A DNA stretch of 5,593 nucleotides from Flavobacteriales bacterium (lineage in GTDB: Bacteria > Bacteroidota > Bacteroidia > Flavobacteriales_D > Sanyastnellaceae), in NCBI GenBank assembly GCA_028825055.1, contig JAPKAW010000126.1, positions 1-5,593 on the forward strand, read 5' to 3'. Shown here in pieces: positions 1 to 5,593 of this stretch. Position 1 is the stretch's first letter. Each line of letters starts with the position of its first letter. The translations under genes and the position numbers were made by a program. A model generated the notes under the pieces. It searched no databases. It was given only the letters and a program-made list of their open reading frames with translations, and had not been told where the DNA came from.

Positions 1-614
1 GGGAACATGACCCGGCCTTTAAAAAAGTCCCAAAGCCTTCCGTCCTTGTCTTTTGACAGTCCCAAGGCCAGCAAACGCTCTTTGGAATATCCTGCACTCT
101 GCGCTGCCACGCTCATGGATTCCCATTGATCAGGGCAATACCCAACATTAAATTTCTTAAGAATGTCGGGGCGAAAGCCACGGTTTTCGAAATAGGTCAG
201 TGCGATGGCTTGGCCTTCTTTCGACTCGTGTAGCTCCTTGGTGAACCATTGCTGTGCCCAAGCATTCAGGGCGATGAGACTTTCCCGTTCCGTTGACGCC
301 GCTCTCTGTTCTGGAGAAATTTCTTCTTCCTCAATTTCAATGCCATATCGCTGTGCCAACTGCTTAATCGCCTCTGGAAATGAATATTTCTCCAGCTCCA
401 TCAGAAAATTCACCACACTGCCGCCCTTCCCACTTGAAAAGCACTTGAAGATGCCCTTTTCCGGCAAGACATAGAATGATGGAGTCTTCTCGTTCGTAAA
501 TGGACTGAGGCCTCGGAACGAACTTCCCGACTTTTTCAACTCAACATAATCCCCCACGACGTCTTCAATGACGGCGGTTTGAATGACCTGGTCTACGAGG
601 TGCGGGGGAATCAT
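1..614 (-). CDS. dnaG: DNA primase DnaG, N-terminal part (cut by window edge)
   Basis: DnaG makes the short RNA primers for replication and works with the replicative helicase at the fork. The ATG at 614-612 opens 204 codons that run off the left edge, about a third of a usual ~600-residue primase. Residues 1-100 form the CHC2-type zinc-binding domain, recognised by NEKTPSF (41-47), EKGIF (52-56), SGKGGS (61-66) and the FPEAI stretch. The start of the RNA polymerase core (Toprim_N region) follows and ends at GRVMF. The zinc ligands are mostly missing: the expected Cys, His, Cys, Cys are Ser37, Thr40, Cys58 and Ser61, so zinc binding is unlikely; I recall similar loss in Flavobacteria. No Shine-Dalgarno sequence precedes the start, and a good promoter lies just upstream. 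The gene is divergent from the histidine kinase. The Toprim catalytic residues and helicase-binding domain are outside the window. Confidence 0.96.
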   Translation of the reverse strand, partial: MIPPHLVDQVIQTAVIEDVVGDYVELKKSGSSFRGLSPFTNEKTPSFYVLPEKGIFKCFSSGKGGSVVNFLMELEKYSFPEAIKQLAQRYGIEIEEEEISPEQRAASTERESLIALNAWAQQWFTKELHESKEGQAIALTYFENRGFRPDILKKFNVGYCPDQWESMSVAAQSAGYSKERLLALGLSKDKDGRLWDFFKGRVMF

Positions 615-635
615 GGTTTTACGACAAGTGAACTT

Positions 636-662
636 CAAATGTAAGGATAGCAACGCTAGCAA
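636..662 (-). promoter_or_regulatory. Bacteroidetes-type promoter for dnaG
   Basis: Read on the minus strand, TTG (plus 662-660) is followed after 16 bases by TACATTTG (643-636), an exact match to the Bacteroidetes -7 form TAnnTTTG. The element ends 21 bases before the dnaG ATG, much like the 24 bases seen for prs, which implies a 5' leader of roughly 15-18 bases. The spacer is at the short end of what is usual, so the -33 assignment is less certain than the -7 element. Confidence 0.6.
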
Positions 663-675
663 GAAAATCTAGCGT
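653..675. repeat. Inverted repeat around the dnaG -33 element
   Basis: ACGCTAG (653-659) and CTAGCGT (669-675) are perfect 7-bp inverted arms separated by 9 bases. The proposed -33 TTG of the dnaG promoter (660-662) lies just inside the loop. This arrangement would suit an operator for a dimeric regulator. It is too far upstream of the dnaG transcript to be an RNA leader hairpin. No regulator can be named. Confidence 0.4.
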
Positions 676-911
676 GCAACAAGACAGGTCGGGGGCCACC
701 CTGCTGTTAGAACGCGATTTCCATCGCCTCAATTACCCCGATAAGCCTCTGCTCCACGAGCTTAATTCGAACGACATTTCGCGGCACAACCGCCCAAAAT
801 TTCTCACCCAATGCATCCGCTCTTCTCCGGTATTCTATGCGCCAGCATGTTAATGGTTGTTGAAGAAATCTCGCCCCGCCGTATTGGGACTTACCTTTAC
901 TCCACCTACTT

Positions 912-2234
912 ATGCCACGCGCTCGAAAACATCCCATTCCATGGTTCGTTCTGGCCATGATCATGGCCTTTATCGCCATGAGTACGGTTCAAATAATTTG
1001 GCTGCGTTCTTCCATTCAGATGAAGAAGCAGATTTTCACGGACACCGTTTTTCACAGCTTGAGTCAAGTGGGTGAAATCGCAACCCGACCAACGACCAGC
1101 ATTTTGCAGCTCGAACTAGAAGCGCTTTCTCAAGAACACGCTCAATCCAATTCATCCTTGGTTCAACAGCGTAACTCATCAATCGGTGGCGGGTTGGATG
1201 ACGCTGACGTGCGGATGTTGCGCCGCTTCGACGCATTCCATTTAGACAGTCTAATCGGGAAGAGCCTTCGGCAACACGGCATTGAAATCCCTTGGGTCAT
1301 GGGGGTTTTTGATCGGTATGGACAACCCGTTCGTTTGTCAGAAGTCGATGAAAAATACCGCCCACACCTGGAGATCACCCCCTTCCAAACGGCAGCTGAA
1401 ACACTGAGCATTAGGCTTCATTTCCCTTCATTGCCTCGTCACTTATTGTACAGCCTTTTGGGCCAGTTTGCTTTGACAGGCTTGATGCTTTCCATCATCG
1501 CTTGGGGGTTTTTCTCGGCTGTTATTGGTGCGGCACGTGGTAAACGAATCGATCGCATCCGGCGAGATCTAATGAACAACCTGACCCACGAACTGAAAAC
1601 CCCCATCAGTACCATTGGACTCGCATCGGAGGCTTTGGGCGATCCCGACATGCTCAAGGATGCAGACGGGACAAAGCACTACATCGCTCTCATTAAAGAG
1701 GAAAACAAACGCTTGGCTGTTTTGGTTGAAAATGTGTTGCAGGCAAGCCTCGCGGATTCTGGGAAAATGCAACTCTTTTTGCAATCACTCAACGCACATG
1801 ACTTGATCACTGAAGTCCTGCGCAATTTGGCCATTCAAATCCGAAAACGAGGAGGGAAAGTTGAATTGCTCCTGGACGCATCCAACCCCATCATAGAAGC
1901 AGACCGCATCCATTTTACCAATGTCATTTTTAACCTTGTTGACAATGCATTGAAATACTCATTGAGCGACCCTCTGCTCACTATTTCTTCAGTTCAAGCA
2001 ACAGATGGCTTGGAATTGCGTTTTCAAGACAATGGAATTGGAATTGGGAAAGAACATTTAGGCAAGGTATTTGATAGACTGTATCGTGTACCTACAGGAA
2101 ACGTTCATGATGTCAAAGGATTTGGTCTGGGTCTCAGTTACGTCAAAACCGTGGTGGATCGCCATAACGGTAGCATTCGTGTGGAAAGCGAGCTCGATCA
2201 AGGCAGCACATTTGTTCTTCTATTGCCTCAGTAA
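912..2234 (+). CDS. rprX: Membrane sensor histidine kinase, RprX-like
   Basis: This is a 440-residue inner-membrane kinase that should phosphorylate the response regulator encoded just downstream. A basic N-terminus (PRARKH) precedes membrane segment 1 at about 11-31. Residues 32-177 are a periplasmic sensor region I do not recognise, and membrane segment 2 is at about 178-206. Only about 20 residues separate it from the H box, so there is no HAMP domain. The dimerisation/phosphoacceptor motif NNLTHELKTP puts the phosphorylated histidine at His226. The HATPase domain has an N box NLVDNALKYS (341-350), G1 DNGIGIG (373-379), F box VFDRLYR (386-392) and G2 GFGLGLSY (403-410), all intact, so it should be active. 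An in-frame TGA lies about 50 bases upstream of ATG 912, and this start gives a proper membrane anchor. The H-box sequence fits the RprX group of Bacteroidetes; the signal sensed is unknown. Confidence 0.93.
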   Translation: MPRARKHPIPWFVLAMIMAFIAMSTVQIIWLRSSIQMKKQIFTDTVFHSLSQVGEIATRPTTSILQLELEALSQEHAQSNSSLVQQRNSSIGGGLDDADVRMLRRFDAFHLDSLIGKSLRQHGIEIPWVMGVFDRYGQPVRLSEVDEKYRPHLEITPFQTAAETLSIRLHFPSLPRHLLYSLLGQFALTGLMLSIIAWGFFSAVIGAARGKRIDRIRRDLMNNLTHELKTPISTIGLASEALGDPDMLKDADGTKHYIALIKEENKRLAVLVENVLQASLADSGKMQLFLQSLNAHDLITEVLRNLAIQIRKRGGKVELLLDASNPIIEADRIHFTNVIFNLVDNALKYSLSDPLLTISSVQATDGLELRFQDNGIGIGKEHLGKVFDRLYRVPTGNVHDVKGFGLGLSYVKTVVDRHNGSIRVESELDQGSTFVLLLPQ

Positions 2235-2350
2235 TTCCGAGGTAAGATTTCCAATGCATGCAACCAAATTAGAGGCAATGGTGTATAGTTACTACGAGTC
2301 TATTCAATCAGAAATTGCGCCGTCTTACAACCTGAAATTCATCTATACCC

Positions 2351-3055
2351 ATGAGCGATAAACCCAACCCTAGCATCCTGCTTTGTGAGGACGACCCTAA
2401 TCTCGGCCGGTTACTTCATGATTATTTGAAGGCCAAAGGCTTTGATACAACTTGGGCAAAAGATGGTGTAGAAGGATTGAAGGAATTTCATCGATCGGCG
2501 TTTGACTTTGTGATTCTCGATGTCATGATGCCCCGGAAAGATGGGTTTCAGGTCGCCGAAGAAATTCGGAGAGAAAGCCATCACTTGCCCATCCTGTTTT
2601 TAACAGCACGCTCAACAAAAGAAGATACGTTAGAAGGTTTCAAGGTGGGCGCGGATGACTACATGACCAAGCCTTTCAGCATGGAGGAATTACTGCTTCG
2701 CATCCATGCGATTTTACGCCGGTCTGCTGCTCTTCCCGAAAATAACGAGACTGTAGAGGCGTCGAGAATAGGTTCATTTGAATTCGATTACAACACGCAA
2801 AAACTGATAAGACAAGGTGCTGAACAACGTCTGACGACAAAGGAAAATGAGCTGCTCTTTCTCCTTGCCAAGCATAAAAATAGATTGCTCGAACGCACCT
2901 TTGCTTTGAAGAGCATTTGGGGAGATCCAAACTATTTCAATGGACGCTCTATGGATGTTTACATCGCTAAGTTGCGTAGGCATTTGAAACCGGATGATTC
3001 CATCCAAATCATCAATGTCCACGGCAAAGGGTTCAAAATGATTTGCCCCGAGTAG
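2351..3055 (+). CDS. rprY: OmpR-family response regulator, RprY-like
   Basis: This 234-residue cytoplasmic DNA-binding regulator is the likely partner of the kinase 116 bases upstream. The receiver domain (about 7-125) has acidic residues Glu13, Asp14 and Asp15, phosphoacceptor Asp57 in FVILDVMMP, switch Thr85 in FLTAR and Lys107 in TKPF. The OmpR/PhoB winged helix (about 138-231) includes LTTKENELLFLLA, the recognition helix around NGRSMDVYIAKLRR (197-210) and the C-terminal wing ending INVHGKGFKMI. The segments SMDVYIAKLR and IHGxGF-like wing are typical of Bacteroidetes RprY proteins as I remember them. The gap before it has no TAnnTTTG element, so co-transcription with the kinase gene is likely. 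The start ATG 2351 lacks a Shine-Dalgarno sequence. The gene ends with TAG at 3053-3055, which shows that TAG works as a normal stop in this genome. Confidence 0.95.
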   Translation: MSDKPNPSILLCEDDPNLGRLLHDYLKAKGFDTTWAKDGVEGLKEFHRSAFDFVILDVMMPRKDGFQVAEEIRRESHHLPILFLTARSTKEDTLEGFKVGADDYMTKPFSMEELLLRIHAILRRSAALPENNETVEASRIGSFEFDYNTQKLIRQGAEQRLTTKENELLFLLAKHKNRLLERTFALKSIWGDPNYFNGRSMDVYIAKLRRHLKPDDSIQIINVHGKGFKMICPE

Positions 3056-3081
3056 TCCCCTGATTTAATTGGCACTGTATT

Positions 3082-3117
3082 GGAATGTTTTGAAGGGTAA
3101 CCGCTTCAAACATTTCC
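3082..3117. repeat. Imperfect hairpin between the regulator gene and tonB
   Basis: TGTTTTGAAG (3086-3095) pairs with CTTCAAACA (3104-3112) with one bulged T, around an 8-base loop GGTAACCG. Outer GGAA (3082-3085) and TTTCC (3113-3117) can extend the stem. It lies 26 bases after the regulator stop and 3 bases before the tonB ATG. No T-run follows, so a classical intrinsic terminator is doubtful. A binding site for a dimeric regulator, or a structure limiting tonB translation, are alternatives. Confidence 0.4.
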
Positions 3118-3120
3118 GCC

Positions 3121-3801
3121 ATGAATGAGTCAAAAATACCGCGATTGTTTCCTCTTGGGTTGATCGCCGCACTATCCATCACGTTAGCGGCATTTGAATG
3201 GACTGCTTTGGAATGGGGTCAACCGGCAGGATGGAGCTTTTAGGCTACTAGCTTGTTGGAAATGGAGATTGTCCCCATTTTGGTAATAACCAAGCCCGTT
3301 CCTCCACCAAGGCCCTTCATCAATCCTCGCGTGGTCACTCAGCTCATGGAACCCGCAATTCCAATGCCGGAGCTGAACCCAAGCATCGTCCTTGGTGAGT
3401 TAAATGACTTCAGCTTCTATGGTGATGGCGACGGAGTTGAGGAGATTGAGACCGTTCTGTTCGCAGAATATATGCCCAGATTTGCCTCATACACCAATAT
3501 CCTAAATCAAGACCTGGAGCGTTTTTGCACGGAGTCAGAAATGATCCGGTTGATTCAATCGTGTGCGGTTTTTCCCAGGCGCTTGGTCGATGCCGGCTTT
3601 GGTGGTGTGGTGTTCATCCAATTCAATGTGAATGAATTCGGTGACGTTTCTAGTCCCGCTATCTTGAAAAGTGTACATCCCGATTTGGACCAATCAGCGC
3701 TCCAAGCACTGAAATGTCTGCCTGAAATGATCGCCGGAATCCAGCAGGGAAAACCCGTTCGAGTCACCTACACGATTCCAGTGCGATTTACCATTCGTTG
3801 A
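3121..3801 (+). pseudogene. TonB-family energy transducer interrupted by an in-frame TAG
   Basis: TonB proteins couple the inner-membrane ExbB/ExbD proton motor to outer-membrane receptors. From ATG 3121 one frame encodes 40 residues with a membrane anchor (LFPLGLIAALSITLAAFEW, about 9-27), then TAG at 3241-3243, then 185 further codons to TGA 3799-3801. With the TAG decoded, the product would be 226 residues. After the stop come MEIVPI and KPVPPPRP, the familiar junction to the periplasmic proline region, which is unusually short, and a TonB C-terminal domain at about 138-226 with VFIQFNVNEFGDVSS, LDQSALQALKCLP and QQGKPVRVTYTIPVRF. Both halves look conserved and no frameshift is needed, so the nonsense codon is recent, a sequence error, or read through. 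The start has no Shine-Dalgarno sequence. I call it a pseudogene provisionally; the family is clear, the functional state is not. Confidence 0.75.
3253..3801 (+). CDS. Open downstream part: TonB C-terminal domain protein without anchor
   Basis: This is the longest uninterrupted part of the interrupted TonB gene, 182 codons from a possible TTG start at 3253; ATG 3262 (MEIVPI) is another possible restart. It holds the short proline segment (KPVPPPRP), a linker of about 65 residues and the TonB C-terminal domain (about residues 93-182), which normally contacts the TonB box of outer-membrane receptors. It has neither a signal peptide nor a membrane segment, so if made alone it would stay in the cytoplasm and could not energise transport. 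The usual tryptophan-containing KWKPG-like turn of the domain is replaced by PEMIAGIQ. An automatic annotation would probably list only this piece; the full 3121-3801 frame is the better gene model. Confidence 0.6.
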   Translation: MLEMEIVPILVITKPVPPPRPFINPRVVTQLMEPAIPMPELNPSIVLGELNDFSFYGDGDGVEEIETVLFAEYMPRFASYTNILNQDLERFCTESEMIRLIQSCAVFPRRLVDAGFGGVVFIQFNVNEFGDVSSPAILKSVHPDLDQSALQALKCLPEMIAGIQQGKPVRVTYTIPVRFTIR

Positions 3802-3827
3802 TTACTCAAATGCACTTACAAAGCCCG

Positions 3828-3858
3828 TTGTGTTTACGACTCGGACCCCCTATCTTTG
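3828..3858 (+). promoter_or_regulatory. Bacteroidetes-type promoter for prs
   Basis: TTG (3828-3830) is followed after 20 bases by TATCTTTG (3851-3858), an exact TAnnTTTG element. It ends 24 bases before the prs GTG, so the transcript should begin near 3863-3866 with a leader of about 20 bases that has no Shine-Dalgarno sequence. It probably drives prs, rplY and pth, because no comparable element appears before the latter two. Confidence 0.7.
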
Positions 3859-3882
3859 CGAGCCTTTTAAAGCACTGCATTC

Positions 3883-4824
3883 GTGGCCAATACACTCAAA
3901 ATACTCGCCGGTTCAACTTCCAAAGTTTTTGGAGAATTGGTCGCGCAATCATTGGGGACGGAATTGGTTCCTGTGAAGACCACGCGATTCAGTGATGGCG
4001 AGTTCACCGTAAGCATCGAGGAAACCATCCGTGGACAGGAGGTTGCGATCGTACAATCAACGTATCCACCTACGGACAACTTGATGGAGCTCTTGCTCCT
4101 AATTGATGCAGCAAAACGCGCGAGTGCCAAGCGAATCATTGCGGTCATGCCATATTTCGGTTTTGCACGTCAAGACCGAAAGGACAAACCTAGGGTAGCC
4201 ATCGGAGCCAAATTGGTTGCAAATTTACTCACTGCTGCGGGCATCGATCGCCTCATCACGATGGATCTCCATGCGGATCAAATCCAAGGGTTTTTCGAAA
4301 TTCCTGTAGATCACTTGTACGCTAGTACGCTTTTCATTCCTTACCTCCGAGCTTTGGATCAGGACAACCTGTGCATTGCAACGCCGGATACGGGTGGAAC
4401 CAAACGAGCCAATTCTTACGCGAAACTGCTTGGTGTCGACATGGCCATTTGCTACAAGCAACGGAAGGTGGCGAATGAAGTTGATAAGATGACTGTCATT
4501 GGAGACGTCGCAGGAAAAGATGTTGTCATCGTTGACGACATGTGCGATACCGCTGGGACTCTGACCAAGGCAGCGGCTCTCATGATCGAGCATGGCGCTC
4601 GCTCTGTGCGTGCAATGTGTACGCATGCCGTTTTGAGTGGCCCAGCCTATGAGCGCATCGAAGAAAGCGTACTTACCGAATTGGTTGTATCCGATAGTAT
4701 ACCTCTGAATACCACAAAACAGACAAACAAAATCAAAGTCATATCGGCTGAAGATATGTTTGCTAAAACGTTAACCTGTCTGATGGAAAATCGTTCCATC
4801 AGCTCTTCTTTACTTATTCATTAA
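3883..4824 (+). CDS. prs: Ribose-phosphate pyrophosphokinase (PRPP synthetase)
   Basis: This enzyme transfers pyrophosphate from ATP to ribose 5-phosphate, giving PRPP for purine, pyrimidine, histidine, tryptophan and NAD synthesis in the cytoplasm. At 313 residues it has the normal class I length. Motifs in order are the N-terminal KILAGSTS, FSDGE (36-40), the flexible loop PYFGFARQDRK (90-100), the ATP/metal region MDLHADQIQGFF (127-138), TPDTGGTKRA (167-176) and the PRPP-binding loop VIVDDMCDTAGTL (215-227). The start must be the GTG at 3883: an in-frame TAA lies only 12 bases upstream (3868-3870) and no ATG lies between. The gene has its own promoter just upstream and ends two bases before rplY, so the two are almost certainly co-transcribed. 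Nothing in the catalytic motifs looks damaged. Confidence 0.97.
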   Translation: MANTLKILAGSTSKVFGELVAQSLGTELVPVKTTRFSDGEFTVSIEETIRGQEVAIVQSTYPPTDNLMELLLLIDAAKRASAKRIIAVMPYFGFARQDRKDKPRVAIGAKLVANLLTAAGIDRLITMDLHADQIQGFFEIPVDHLYASTLFIPYLRALDQDNLCIATPDTGGTKRANSYAKLLGVDMAICYKQRKVANEVDKMTVIGDVAGKDVVIVDDMCDTAGTLTKAAALMIEHGARSVRAMCTHAVLSGPAYERIEESVLTELVVSDSIPLNTTKQTNKIKVISAEDMFAKTLTCLMENRSISSSLLIH

Positions 4825-4826
4825 TT

Positions 4827-5441
4827 ATGAAAATTGCATCATTGAGCGGCTCTCCAAGAGAGAGCGTAGGAAAAAAAGATGCGAGTCACCTGCGTCAAAA
4901 CTACCGGGTACCCGGAGTCATGTACGGCAGTGGTTCGCAAGAGCATTTTTCCATTCCAGAATTGGAAATCACCAAGTTGGTTGTCAATCCTGACGTCTTC
5001 CAAATCAAATTCGAATTCAACGGAAAAACACACGATTGTGTGATTCAAGAAATTCAGTTCCATCCGGTTACTGAGCGCGTGATCCACTTGGATTTACTCC
5101 AGGTCGTTGAAGGCAAGCCGATGCGCGTTGAATTGCCATTGCGCACGACAGGTGTTTCTCCTGGGGTGATGAACGGTGGTCGTATTCAAATGTTGTTCCG
5201 CCGCATTCCAGTGCGCGGTCTTGCGGCTGATTTACCTGAAGAGATTCTCGTGAACATTGATAACTTGGATATCGGAGACAACGCGCGAGTTGGTGACGTT
5301 GATGTTCCTAATTGCGAAGTTCTTTTGAACGACTCTGCCTTGCTAGTTGCTGTTAAACGAACTCGTGCTGCGATGTCTGCGGATGCAGATGTTGAAGAAG
5401 GCGGTCAGGAAGCTCCTGCTAGCGAAGGTTCTGCTGCATAA
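4827..5441 (+). CDS. rplY: 50S ribosomal protein L25 / general stress protein Ctc
   Basis: L25 binds 5S rRNA in the large ribosomal subunit; long forms with an extra domain are called Ctc or TL5. The 204-residue product is the long form. The N-terminal 5S-binding domain (about 1-93) includes RVPGVMYG (27-34) and IQEIQFHPVTERVIHLDL (73-90). The TL5 C-terminal beta domain covers about 98-178 and includes LPLRTTGVSPGV and INIDxL-like VNIDNLDIGD. An acidic, alanine- and glycine-rich tail (184-204) ends the protein, probably disordered. The ATG follows the prs stop by two bases, without a Shine-Dalgarno sequence, so expression should depend on the prs promoter. The pairing with pth downstream is also found in Bacillus, where ctc lies between prs and spoVC. 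Confidence 0.96.
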   Translation: MKIASLSGSPRESVGKKDASHLRQNYRVPGVMYGSGSQEHFSIPELEITKLVVNPDVFQIKFEFNGKTHDCVIQEIQFHPVTERVIHLDLLQVVEGKPMRVELPLRTTGVSPGVMNGGRIQMLFRRIPVRGLAADLPEEILVNIDNLDIGDNARVGDVDVPNCEVLLNDSALLVAVKRTRAAMSADADVEEGGQEAPASEGSAA

Positions 5442-5453
5442 ATACCGTTCATT

Positions 5454-5468
5454 GGCAATGCTATTGCC
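5454..5468. repeat. Small hairpin between rplY and pth
   Basis: GGCAAT (5454-5459) and ATTGCC (5463-5468) are perfect 6-bp inverted arms around a 3-base loop GCT, in the 42-base spacer. No T-run follows, so it is unlikely to stop transcription fully. It may mark an attenuation or processing point within the operon, or be chance. Confidence 0.3.
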
Positions 5469-5483
5469 TCTGAAGACAAGAAC

Positions 5484-5593
5484 ATGAAGTACCTCATCGT
5501 CGGCCTCGGTAACCCCGGTAAAGAATATGAGGACACCCGACACAACATCGGGTTCAATGTTCTGGATGCCATCGCCCAGAAACGGGAAACTTC
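5484..5593 (+). CDS. pth: Peptidyl-tRNA hydrolase, N-terminal part (cut by window edge)
   Basis: Pth cleaves peptidyl-tRNA released from stalled ribosomes, freeing tRNA and peptide. Only 36 full codons are inside the window, of a usual length near 190. The sequence MKYLIVGLGNPGKEYEDTRH matches the family N-terminus, with Asn10 (substrate contact) and the catalytic His20 at the same positions as in the E. coli enzyme, followed by NIGFNVLDAIA. ATG 5484 is the natural start because the first beta strand (KYLIVGLGNPG) begins at once. The gene lies 42 bases after rplY on the same strand with no promoter element of its own visible, so it probably belongs to the prs-rplY transcript. The catalytic Asp and the C-terminal part are beyond the edge. 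Confidence 0.95.
   Translation, partial: MKYLIVGLGNPGKEYEDTRHNIGFNVLDAIAQKRET

Larger units (their letters stand above)
615..911. other. Divergent intergenic region between dnaG and the histidine kinase
   Basis: The left part holds the dnaG promoter and its inverted repeat. The remaining ~235 bases show no RNA gene or repeat. Two small overlapping open frames exist: a plus-strand one with a GTG at 674 ending at TAA 851-853 (59 codons), and a minus-strand one ending at 707 that begins inside the kinase gene. Neither has a recognisable motif or a start signal, so I annotate neither. A TACCTTTA at 892-899 resembles the -7 element with one mismatch, but lacks a TTG at the right distance and sits only 12 bases from the kinase ATG, so the kinase promoter is unresolved. 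Confidence 0.5.

Noticed and set aside
205..474. Plus-strand open frame of 89 codons opposite dnaG
   Set aside because: It lies antisense to the clearly conserved primase zinc-domain coding sequence and has no recognisable motif.
892..899. TACCTTTA as the kinase promoter -7 element
   Set aside because: The last base mismatches, no TTG lies 16-20 bases upstream, and it would leave almost no leader before the ATG.
857..1075. Plus-strand 72-codon frame at the kinase 5' end
   Set aside because: It overlaps the kinase membrane segment in another frame and shows no motif.
2235..2350. Separate promoter for the response regulator
   Set aside because: No TAnnTTTG element with a spaced TTG is found in the 116 bases; the closest, TATAGTTA near 2284, has two mismatches and no partner.
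2071..2361. Plus-strand open frame of 96 codons overlapping the end of the kinase and the spacer
   Set aside because: Its first half lies over the conserved G2 box of the kinase in another frame, and its product has no domain-like sequence.
3241..3243. TAG as evidence for genome-wide amber reassignment
   Set aside because: The rprY gene ends at a TAG (3053-3055) exactly where its winged-helix domain is complete, so TAG acts as a stop here. Local readthrough remains possible.
4225..4626. Minus-strand open frame of 133 codons within prs
   Set aside because: It is a shadow of the PRPP synthetase active-site region; the plus-strand frame has all family motifs.
5454..5468. Intrinsic terminator after rplY
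   Set aside because: The stem is only 6 bp with a 3-base loop and no T-run follows, so it is kept only as a small hairpin.

Overview
The window is a chromosomal segment of a member of the Bacteroidota, probably a flavobacterium-like lineage. Four things point there. DnaG has lost most of its zinc ligands in the way I recall for Flavobacteria. The two-component pair matches the Bacteroidetes RprX/RprY type. The TonB has the short Bacteroidetes layout. Two start sites carry the Bacteroidetes promoter form TTG-N(16-20)-TAnnTTTG, and none of the six complete 5' ends, nor pth, has a Shine-Dalgarno sequence. Base composition looks intermediate and even, and I see no mobile element, CRISPR array, tRNA or rRNA.

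Layout. Positions 1-614 on the minus strand hold the N-terminal third of DNA primase (dnaG), which runs off the left edge. A 297-bp divergent spacer carries the dnaG promoter and a 7-bp inverted repeat around its -33 element. The plus strand then reads: a sensor histidine kinase (912-2234), its OmpR-family response regulator (2351-3055), a hairpin (3082-3117), and a tonB-like gene (3121-3801) interrupted by one in-frame TAG at 3241-3243. A clear promoter (3828-3858) follows, then prs (3883-4824, GTG start), rplY/ctc (4827-5441) and the start of pth (5484 onward, cut by the right edge).

How the parts fit. The kinase and regulator are a cognate signalling pair. The TonB-like gene beside them would, if intact, carry proton-motive energy to outer-membrane receptors, so an envelope link is possible but not shown. 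The prs-rplY-pth group is a growth and translation cluster (PRPP synthesis, ribosomal protein L25, peptidyl-tRNA recycling) in the same order as prs-ctc-spoVC of Bacillus.

The most notable observation is the TonB gene. Its transmembrane anchor and its periplasmic part are in one continuous frame separated only by an amber codon, so it is a fresh nonsense mutation, a sequence error, or a readthrough site. I found no evidence for a wholly new multi-gene system; the rest is mostly conserved housekeeping DNA.
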